Source: Martensiomyces pterosporus | Taxonomy: Eukaryota; Kickxellomycota; Kickxellomycetes; Kickxellales; Kickxellaceae | NCBI GenBank assembly: GCA_025201845.1 | Contig: MU603983.1 | Location: forward strand, 1 to 64,000 | DNA: 64,000 nt | Direction of reading: 5' to 3' | In this document: positions 31,661 to 39,772 of the stretch, in pieces | Numbering within the stretch: position 1 is the stretch's first letter | Layout: every line of letters begins with the position of its first letter | Made by a program: the position numbers and the translations under genes | The notes under the pieces: generated by a model | What the model was told of the DNA's origin: nothing | Databases searched by the model: none | The model's input: the letters and a program-made list of their open reading frames with translations, nothing else

Positions 31661-34270
31661 CTAAAACAAATCGCGACTCTGATTATACTGGGAGGTGGTT
31701 CTGCCAAACGATGCCTCAATCTCTTCAAACTCGCGCTCCATTTCAATGAGGTCGTCCTGGTCAGCATCCCCAGTCGCTGCTGGCGGCGAAGGCGGTGGTA
31801 GGTCTGCTGGCATGTACCTGAACGAGGTGTCCCGGAGTTGGTCCAGGTCTGACTCTAGGTACATGTCATCGCTATCGCTTGGCTGGTCGCGAGAGGTCGA
31901 ACGCAAAAACGAAAACACACGATCGGATCCGTATTCAGCAGACCTCATCGCACTGTGCGACTCGGTATTTACATCCAGCATTGATACGGCACTTGCCTGT
32001 ACTGGCTCTACCCTAAACGGGTCGTTGGTGCGCTGGTGTCTTGTATTTTGGTACATGCCTGAGCGAAACTGGGACCCTTGCGTAGCTGATATTGTCACTG
32101 ACGGAGAGGGGGGAGCCCTTGAGGCGACGGCGTTTGTTGTGTCTCCGCCTTGACCCATGATACGGCTGATTCTAATAGGATTTCTCGATAACGTGCCTGT
32201 GTTAGGTGCGCTTGTTCTGTTGTTTGTTCTGCGCAAGCGTGTTGTGCGCGTGGCACCGCTAGCCTCGCCAAGAGCACCACGAGCTCTTGTGAATGCACCA
32301 GAAACCCCCACGTCATATCGGTGGGTACTTGCATGGTACCAATCGGACGGGTCCTCCCACTGATACTCGCTCAAACGCTCCGCAGTAGAACCAATTCTCG
32401 GAAGATCTTGCCGCACCTCACTGCTGTTGGGGGCATCTTGTGGCGGTAGCCATTGAATCGGCAGCTGCCGTGCTCTGGTTCCCTCAATCAAGTCAGTTAT
32501 ATCAAACAGGGATTCAGGCGGGGATTGGGGCAGACTACGCCGGTTGATTCTTCGTATAATATGTCGGCCACGACGAAGACGACTGCGAGGACTGGTAGCT
32601 GGATCTCTGCCTAATAGATCCTGCTGACTGGAGTCATCTTGTGGAGGCGTAGCTCTAAGAATGCCTCCTTGCGATCTCCCTAGCCTTGGAACAAGCTCAT
32701 TCATTCTCCCAATCAGCCCGATCTGGTAGCTGTCTAGCCGACGGCGCCTAGGGTCGCAGTAAATGCAGTGTCCATCGGAGAACATCCACGACTCGCATTC
32801 GCTGCAGCGAACAAACTCAAGTATTTCTGACGACGATGCCTGGCCAGGAAATAGCTGCTGCCATGGGCTATTGTTGCTGTCGTTTCTGCCAAGAGCGCTA
32901 GAGCCAGGCTTGATGCTGTCGATTACATCTTGAATCACGAACGACATAGCAGGGCACTCACGGACGTCTGCACGACAAGACGGGCATTTTTTGCTCTGCC
33001 TGAGCCACTGCAGGAGACATTCCTCGCAGAACACATGTCCGCAGCCAAGGGAGTGGGGCCGTGAAAAAGTCTCTAAACAAATCGAGCACTGCAATGCGGT
33101 AGTGATCCGTGAAGTCTGAGTATCGGCATTCTTAAGCTCCTTTTTTAGTACAAGCAGCTCTGCACTAAGCGCTTCGACTTTATCGTGGAGCACTTTCAGA
33201 TCTTGCTGTTGTTGGTGTTGGTGTTGGTGTTGGTGTTGCTGCTGCTCAGCTTGATTGTCACCACCACCGATCAGTGGCTGTGCTGCTGTGGAGGTTGTCT
33301 GCAGAGAGTCTGAATTGAAGCAAGTGTCGGCAGTTCTGGCTGGTATGGCTGTGTTTTGTAGGTGCCTGCTATCTGGTTGACTTTGGTGCTGAGTCTTTTT
33401 ACCTCGTACCGTTCTGGCCATGCTTGGCGAATCTTCACAAGCAGAGAACGCGCCATTTTCCTCGGCAGGCAAACCGAAGTGCGTATGGTTGGATCCTGAG
33501 CTGTCTCTGGTACGCAAGTAGCCATCGATGTCGCTGAAAAGCTCTTGGGGCCCAGAATCACTAGAAAGCGACGACAAGGCTTGCGCATCCAAGTCGCTGG
33601 ATCCCGCAGACGCATACTCAACACCGATTCTCCGTTCGGTGTTGTGAGGCATGAGGCTACTCGCATTGTGGCTCACAGTACTCAGCTCAGCAAGCGCATT
33701 GGGTAGAGCAGTGCTGCTCATCAGAGGCGATTGCTGTGGCGGTTCGAACACCAGCTGCCACCCACTATCCGCAGGGCTTCCTGGCTGGAGCGCCTGCAGT
33801 GCAGAGTTGGATGCTGTATGCGAAGATGAGCCTGCAAGGCTGCTATTCTCGCCATACCCAACAAATGCGTCTGTGCGAATGGGGTCCGCTCCAGGCGACC
33901 GAGACTGTGCATTTTGCGAGAGCCACTGCGGCAAACGTACGCCGTCTGTAGCAGCCACCTCTGCATGCGCAGTGGTGCGCTTAAGCTCATGCCCACGTGC
34001 TAGCATCAACTCTAATGGTTCACTATTCAGCACCTGCGCTAAGCGCGGGGGTCCTTCAGCGGAAGACATCGAGGCGCATGCCACATGCTGGCTCCGTGGC
34101 TCATTTTCAGAGCGCACCCTAGCTCTCGGCTCGCCCTGTGCAACGTGCTTGCTCGGTCCTTGTTCCGCAGCAAAGTATGCGAACTGGCTGCTGCTGCTAC
34201 TGCTGCTAGGCTGCCCACCTGGGTCGCTCTTTCTGCTACTATCGCTGTTGCTGCTGCTGTTGCTAGACAT
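31661..34270 (-). CDS. RING-finger E3 ubiquitin ligase candidate
   Basis: 869 residues from an ATG at 34270. The N-terminal ~350 residues are Ser-rich and disordered. A Gln/His tract (coded by a TTGGTG repeat) leads into a short coiled coil (KVEALSAELLVLKKELKNAD). A C3HC4 RING follows at about residues 393-437: CSICLETFSRPHSLGCGHVF, then CEECLLQWLRQSKKCPSCRA. About 50 residues later a second cysteine cluster (RCSECESWMFSDGHCIYCDP) could bind another zinc. The C-terminus is long and Arg/Ser-rich, with acidic ends. RING domains recruit E2 enzymes. The substrate is unknown. The coiled coil, RING and Cys-cluster order vaguely recalls CHFR/RNF8-type ligases, but no FHA domain is visible. Confidence 0.8.
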   Translation of the reverse strand: MSSNSSSNSDSSRKSDPGGQPSSSSSSSQFAYFAAEQGPSKHVAQGEPRARVRSENEPRSQHVACASMSSAEGPPRLAQVLNSEPLELMLARGHELKRTTAHAEVAATDGVRLPQWLSQNAQSRSPGADPIRTDAFVGYGENSSLAGSSSHTASNSALQALQPGSPADSGWQLVFEPPQQSPLMSSTALPNALAELSTVSHNASSLMPHNTERRIGVEYASAGSSDLDAQALSSLSSDSGPQELFSDIDGYLRTRDSSGSNHTHFGLPAEENGAFSACEDSPSMARTVRGKKTQHQSQPDSRHLQNTAIPARTADTCFNSDSLQTTSTAAQPLIGGGDNQAEQQQHQHQHQHQQQQDLKVLHDKVEALSAELLVLKKELKNADTQTSRITTALQCSICLETFSRPHSLGCGHVFCEECLLQWLRQSKKCPSCRADVRECPAMSFVIQDVIDSIKPGSSALGRNDSNNSPWQQLFPGQASSSEILEFVRCSECESWMFSDGHCIYCDPRRRRLDSYQIGLIGRMNELVPRLGRSQGGILRATPPQDDSSQQDLLGRDPATSPRSRLRRGRHIIRRINRRSLPQSPPESLFDITDLIEGTRARQLPIQWLPPQDAPNSSEVRQDLPRIGSTAERLSEYQWEDPSDWYHASTHRYDVGVSGAFTRARGALGEASGATRTTRLRRTNNRTSAPNTGTLSRNPIRISRIMGQGGDTTNAVASRAPPSPSVTISATQGSQFRSGMYQNTRHQRTNDPFRVEPVQASAVSMLDVNTESHSAMRSAEYGSDRVFSFLRSTSRDQPSDSDDMYLESDLDQLRDTSFRYMPADLPPPSPPAATGDADQDDLIEMEREFEEIEASFGRTTSQYNQSRDLF
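33208..33246 (+). repeat. TTGGTG-type coding repeat
   Basis: A hexanucleotide repeat followed by GCT triplets, encoding alternating Gln-His and then poly-Gln in the minus-strand RING protein, directly before its coiled coil. Confidence 0.75.
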
Positions 34271-35849
34271 CTTTCTATGTGTATATGAAAAGAGGGCTAG
34301 TGCAAGGGAGCTGTAAGTTCTTAGTGCTGGCGAGATTCCCCCGGCAGTTTCAAGCCTTGCCTATATTGCATGCGCTGAATTTGAGTGAGGGAAAAGGACA
34401 AATAAAGGCCCGCCAAGTAAAGAGAGACAGACAAGGAGCGGAGCTGAACTGCATGCATCAAGTGACTCTGAATCCCGAATAAGAAAATAGAACGAGCTGG
34501 CGAGTCTCCAAATCCAGCAAAAGCCGTGTGTGACGTATCCTCCACACCCTCCTTTGCCAGTGACATAGCCTTCCATGTTGCCGCGCCGATTTCAGGGCTG
34601 GTCGCCTTTTCTGCAGCCTGTGTTCACGACCTGAAGGCACGCAGACAGGCGCGTGTGAAGCCAGCTGTCCACAGCAAGGCCCTTCGCATACCAACAATGG
34701 AAATTGCAGCGCGATATCCCTGCTGCTGCCATCACTCATACTCGTTGATCGTATCAGTCGCGATTAGCAAATAAAGCGGTGCAGTATATCTGGACATCTG
34801 GTGTACGAGACGATGAAAGGGAGCGGAGGGAGCACACATTGTGTGCTTTGCGAGTGATTGTTTCTTGTAGAAAGGGAAATTGGAAGCGCCACAGGCGAAC
34901 CTAGCGTCAACAACAACAGAAGCAGCAACGGCGACAAAAAAACAACGACAGACAGCAGCAGAATGGACATCCAAGTGACAATTGCAGGGCATTGTTCAAG
35001 CAGACGGTCCTGCGCGTACTCGTGTGGTCATGTTTGGGACCGAATAGCGCATACGGCACATTTCGGGCTTTTGCTGATCTCTAGACGTTTCCCGACATCC
35101 TTACAGAGCACATAAACACAGCACAGGCAGCAGGTCCAGCTAGGGACGTGCCATCAGCCCACCTGAGACTGTCTCCACAGTGCACACAGTGTTCGCCAGA
35201 GCGAGGCATTGTGGAGTGGCATGGACAGATGGCCCAGTTGATATCTTGTACGGGTGCGACAGAGGGGGCTTTCAGAGAGCTTGAATGCCTAGCAAGCACG
35301 CGAGATGCTGCTGCTTACTGCGTTTTCCCGCTTTGTGAGCGAGAGAAAAACAGCAGGCGGTCGCAGCTGCAAACAATGGGCAAAAGATATAATAAATGCG
35401 TGTTATTGCATCCAGCACAATTACGGTGCCGAGTGGCGAAGTAAAAATAGTAATTATTGACGAAAGTGGTTTTGCATGCGGGGAGGGACGCAGCTGGTGG
35501 CAGAGCTGGGTCGGATGGCTCTCTCTCCCTCTCTTGGTCGCCGAGGAGGCAATGGCTCAGCCATCCAACCACCAACACACAAGGCAGCAGCAGTGCCACT
35601 CTGGCATATCCGGCTGGCGCTTTTAAAAATACAGACATCCTCCGACGGCGCAGGCCCCCCATCCCATCCCGAGCTAAATGCCACCATTCCCTTCCTCGCC
35701 ACCCGCCCTGCCTCTTTCCATCGCATCATCCTAAATAAACGCGCACGCTCTCGCTGCTAATACATCCTCTTCATTTTCTCTTTTCTTCTGCCTTGGCACA
35801 TTTGCACACCACTCTTGCTCAACGAACGTCTCTCCAGCAAACGCGAATC
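34271..35849. other. divergent intergenic region
   Basis: Between the starts of the minus-strand RING gene and the plus-strand small GPI-protein gene, so both promoters should be here. Short frames are not convincing. The last 90 bp before 35850 are pyrimidine-rich. Confidence 0.4.
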
Positions 35850-36239
35850 ATGAAGGCCATCACTGCTACCGCCGCCCTTGTCGCTGTTGTCGCTGCTCAG
35901 CAACCATCGCAGGCCTCGGTCCCGATTCCCTCACAGACCCTCAACTCGGCACAGGCTGCTGCGTTGGCCACCCTCAGTGCTGCTCAGGCCCAGCTCAACG
36001 CTGCAAACTCTCAGCACATCGCCCAGGATCTGGCATCGCATGCTGCTGCTCTGCACAGCGAGAGCTTGGCTGCCCATCTGCATGCCTCTGGGTCCGAGGA
36101 CCTGGGCGAACTTGACTCCAGCGAGCTGGAGAGCGCGAGCGAGCACTCGGTACACGAGCAGTCGAAGGGCAACGGCGCAGCCTCTGTTGCTGGATCTATG
36201 CTCGCCGTTGCTGTCATTGTTGGTGCTGCCATGTTCTAA
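35850..36239 (+). CDS. small Ala-rich GPI-anchored protein
   Basis: 129 residues from the ATG at 35850 (MKAITATAALVAVVAAQQ), a clear signal peptide. The mature part is rich in Ala, Gln, His and Ser with heptad-like Ala/Leu spacing (AQAAALATLSAAQAQLNAAN) and an acidic Glu/Ser patch. The C-terminal SVAGSMLAVAVIVGAAMF is a GPI-type hydrophobic tail. It has the same overall plan as the GPI protein at 23305 but no clear sequence similarity. A cell-surface or wall protein is likely. No family is recognised. Confidence 0.75.
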   Translation: MKAITATAALVAVVAAQQPSQASVPIPSQTLNSAQAAALATLSAAQAQLNAANSQHIAQDLASHAAALHSESLAAHLHASGSEDLGELDSSELESASEHSVHEQSKGNGAASVAGSMLAVAVIVGAAMF

Positions 36240-36681
36240 AAGGCAGAGGCTGCCGCATCCATCGCTTCTGCAGATGCCACACAGCCATATCGTCAGGGCT
36301 TGGCCCAGCTCATTCAGCCCCCTCATATTCGTCCCTCATCCACACACCCTTCTTGCCAGACTCTCTAGATAATGTGGTTGTCTGCAGCCCCTGCTGTCTT
36401 TCGCCTTGCCCTTCCTCTGTTTTCTAATTTAGTCGTTGCCTTTGTTGCTGGGTTGTATTGATTGCAACAATAAAGCGTAGTCTCTCGCCTTGCTTTCCAT
36501 GTCCTTCCCTTGGAAAGGCGCGATCTGCAGCTCATGTATTCACTACCAGACTGCAGCACATAAACAGTACAAATTCAAAGGGGGTGCCTGAGCTGCAGTG
36601 GCAGTATGCACAGTATGTCTAAGGAAAAGAACCAGCGGAGGCAGCGAGATGTGCCAACAAGAGGGCTGCGTGCTGTCCATG
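36240..36681. other. convergent intergenic region
   Basis: 3' flanks of the plus-strand GPI-protein gene and the minus-strand coiled-coil gene. Nothing else seen. Confidence 0.4.
36469..36474 (+). terminator. AATAAA polyadenylation signal candidate
   Basis: AATAAA 230 bp after the small GPI-protein stop, followed by T-rich sequence. It is consistent with the 3' end of that transcript. Confidence 0.4.
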
Positions 36682-39105
36682 CTACATTATCGAGCTCTCG
36701 AGCCTCTCGCACAGAGCCAGCAGCTCCTCGTTTTGGCGTTTCGTTGAGTCGAGCTGGATCTGAAGCGATCGGGCTCTTGCATCCGCCTTGGTTGCTTGGC
36801 TCTTCAGCGCTGCTGCCTCTTTCTGCGCTTCCGCAAGCTGCTTGTGTAGACTCCCTACTTGTGCGTTTGCCTTGGCCAGCGTATTCTCAGCGTGCTCGCG
36901 AATCTTTGTGTTCCGCTCCTCAGCAACCAGGATGTCGCTGCGCAAGTTGCTATTCAGCTCCTCTAGCCGCGCGTTTTCGGCAGCTAGCAAGTCTAGACGC
37001 TCTTGCACCTCGCTGCGCTCCTTGACCAGCGAGTCTGCATGCGCTTTCGCCTCGTCTAGCTTTTCCTGGAGCCGCTGGCGCTCCAGTGTCAGCCTGCCGA
37101 GCTCGCGGCTCAGACCGTTGCTCTCCTCCTCCTTCTGCTCAAGCAAGCTAGTCGACGCCGCCATATACTCATCAAGCATCGTGCGCAGCTCGTCGCGCTC
37201 GGCTCTCGCCTTAGAGCTCTCACGACCGAGCTCAGATACCTGCGCCAAAGTCTCCTCGTCGTGCTTGCTGACGTCCTGCTGGTGTCTCTGCTGCTCGGCT
37301 GCCAGCTTCGCTGCCAACTCCCGCTCCCTTTCAGCCAGCTGTCGCTTAAACTCTTCCTCAGCTTCCTCAAGCGCGCTGCTTGCTTGTTGCTCATGAGCCC
37401 GCAGGCTCGCCGCGTATTCCTCCTTGAGAGAACTGATCAGCATCTCGCGCAGCTCGTTCTGCCGACTAATCCTCTCTTCGTATTCCTTGCGCTGCTGTTC
37501 CATATCCATCTGGCTGAACTTTGGCACACGTCTTGGCGACACTTGTTGCGTGCTCAAGCTGTCTAGCAGAGCTTGGTTAGCGGGAGTCACAGGAATGGGG
37601 CTATTGTCATCCTCTGCCAGTGTGGAATACTGCGTCAGCGGCGCCTCTATCGCTGCCGCTTCCGGCCACTGTTCCCTTAGCACGGACTCGGGGCTTGCCA
37701 GCCAGTCAGCGGGGATGTCAAAACCGGTGTGCTGCTTGTTTGCTGTACTCGATATAGGTGTCTGTTGGACATGCGAGGCTGGAGTTCCTGGGGGTGGAGC
37801 CGATGCGGTATTCATGGGATCAGTGTCCTTGAGCATGCTGGCAGCCGTCGCTTCAGCGGCTGCAGCACAATATCCCTCGCTGGGCAACAGCCCACTAGAG
37901 CCAATGCCCTTGAAAGCCTGTGTAAGGCTGCCTGATGTGCTTGGCCTGGATGGAGAAAGTGTAGTGCCAGATCTACTATCGGCCATCTCATCGCCGCTAT
38001 CCAAATGCCTCATATCTGTCGCAGGGTTGCCTAGCATAATGGTATCGCCGTCAGAAGTGCACTGCAGAGGAGCCTCGCAAGATGGAGTTGTGCTGTTGTG
38101 TGCGTTGGTATCTTTAGTCTTGTTGGGATAGCCATCAGCAATGCTGTCCGCATACATCGCAATGATAGCGCTGGCATCTGCATCCATGCCGCCTTGCGAC
38201 ACATGCACCGCTGGCTCTGGTTGCCTTGCTGGTTCTGCACCCGCACTCATCAGATTGCTCACACTTGCCAATGTAAATGCTGGAGATCGTGAGCCGTTGC
38301 TGTCTGACAGCATCTTTGGTGGCGATACCGAAAGCTGCTGCCGTTTCATGGCTGATGGTGCTCTAGCAGGGGTATAAATGAATTCTGCATCCTGCTGCCT
38401 TCTGGCCTCTTCCGTTCCTGGCTTCTTTGGAGTAGCAATATCGGCTCTGGCGCGCTTGGCTGTCAGGGGCTTTGCAGAAGCCAATGTGTCCATTGCTGCC
38501 TCGTCAAAGAATAGTGGAGGGCTGTCTGGCGGTGGCAAGGGTGGCGATTGAGCACCCAAGCTGGCCATCTCGCTTCTGCTGCCACCACCTGGGGTTTCTT
38601 GGCCGCTTAATGGCGGAGACGAAATGAGATGGCCACAGCCAATGTCCGCAAATACCTCGTCGCGTGCTTCTGTCTCGGCAAGTGCGAATACATCACTCCC
38701 TTTCTGCCCTCTGCTTGCAGTTGGCGACTTGTCCTGGATATTGCAGCGGCCCTGCAGATGCCTGTCGACCTCAAGCGTCGATGCGTATCTAGGGTAGTGC
38801 TTGGACGCCTTTTTGGACTGAGCAGTATACAAAAGGCGGCTGTTTCCTGCGCCAGCCACAGAATACAAAGATGAAGAGTGCTCGGGGGTGTGTGGCTCGC
38901 TCTGTATCGTTGCTGCTCCGGAGTTGAAGTTGGTTTCGGACTGGAGATAGTCATTTAGCTTATTGATGCCCTCCTGCATGTTAGCATGGACAATGTGATG
39001 GTGCTGAGGTTTGGGGAGGGCAAGGGTGTCTGATCTGGATGGGAAGCGCCAGCCAGATGATGATGATGCCCGGCCGTGCGCCCTCTTGTACAACCCGGCG
39101 ACCAT
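36682..39105 (-). CDS. coiled-coil protein, TACC-domain candidate
   Basis: 807 residues from the first in-frame ATG at 39105 (MVAGLYKRAHGR). The frame is open to 39228 without another ATG, and a CTATTGCAG just upstream could be a splice acceptor, so an extra 5' exon is possible. The N-terminal ~540 residues are disordered and Ser/Pro-rich with SP sites. A long, nearly unbroken coiled coil covers about residues 560-807. It ends NEELLALCERLESSIM, which resembles the NEEL...CD.LI ending of TACC domains (animal TACC, fission yeast Alp7). TACC proteins carry TOG/XMAP215 factors to microtubules and spindle poles. The assignment is tentative; any long coiled-coil protein could look similar. Confidence 0.6.
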   Translation of the reverse strand: MVAGLYKRAHGRASSSSGWRFPSRSDTLALPKPQHHHIVHANMQEGINKLNDYLQSETNFNSGAATIQSEPHTPEHSSSLYSVAGAGNSRLLYTAQSKKASKHYPRYASTLEVDRHLQGRCNIQDKSPTASRGQKGSDVFALAETEARDEVFADIGCGHLISSPPLSGQETPGGGSRSEMASLGAQSPPLPPPDSPPLFFDEAAMDTLASAKPLTAKRARADIATPKKPGTEEARRQQDAEFIYTPARAPSAMKRQQLSVSPPKMLSDSNGSRSPAFTLASVSNLMSAGAEPARQPEPAVHVSQGGMDADASAIIAMYADSIADGYPNKTKDTNAHNSTTPSCEAPLQCTSDGDTIMLGNPATDMRHLDSGDEMADSRSGTTLSPSRPSTSGSLTQAFKGIGSSGLLPSEGYCAAAAEATAASMLKDTDPMNTASAPPPGTPASHVQQTPISSTANKQHTGFDIPADWLASPESVLREQWPEAAAIEAPLTQYSTLAEDDNSPIPVTPANQALLDSLSTQQVSPRRVPKFSQMDMEQQRKEYEERISRQNELREMLISSLKEEYAASLRAHEQQASSALEEAEEEFKRQLAERERELAAKLAAEQQRHQQDVSKHDEETLAQVSELGRESSKARAERDELRTMLDEYMAASTSLLEQKEEESNGLSRELGRLTLERQRLQEKLDEAKAHADSLVKERSEVQERLDLLAAENARLEELNSNLRSDILVAEERNTKIREHAENTLAKANAQVGSLHKQLAEAQKEAAALKSQATKADARARSLQIQLDSTKRQNEELLALCERLESSIM

Positions 39106-39772
39106 TGACTGACTAGAAGGGCTGTTTGTCTGCAATAGGGCGAGAGAAGACCTCAGGAAAAGTTTGGGCAGAGCGACAAAAAGCAAAGAGCACAGAAACT
39201 GGGGAAATTGGTGTTCTTGGGGGAGCAAGAAAGGAGAGAAGAGACGCGGCGGTGGACAAGTGCGGCAGAGCTAAAAGCACTTGGCTCATAGTGCTACTAT
39301 CATATTCAGACCACCTAATAGGGTTTCTTGGGCTTGTGCTCTCGTGGCAGCCGGTCATTCTGGCGGCTATGCAATATGGCAGTTATATTGAAGCGTGTTT
39401 TATTGTTCTTTTATTCCTCTCTCTCAAGAGCCTGTTCCATTCATGGGCCGCACTTTCGTCCAGCCGGACAAGCAAGCAGGCGGAGGAAATAAACAGCACC
39501 CAGCTTAAGGCAGCCTGTGGCTTGTTATACCTGAATGCGCTGATGAGGAAATCAGCAAATGAGCGCGGGCTTTTGTGGTGCTCCCAGATGATATTTCCCC
39601 CAGCCGAACAGCCAAGCTGGTTAGATACGCAGCATAGCGCTATTATGCTTATGCCATGGTAGAACGCCATGCATTTCCTTGGCTTGTTGCTCAAAAGGGT
39701 ATGCTGCCGATCCATGCGCAGCAAAGAAAGCCTATTCAGTTTGAAGAATTGCTAATATCTGTAGCATCAGGA
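39106..39772. other. gap between coiled-coil and AP-3 delta genes
   Basis: Should hold the 5' region of the coiled-coil gene, possibly with an upstream exon, and the 3' UTR of AP-3 delta. No separate gene recognised. Confidence 0.4.
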
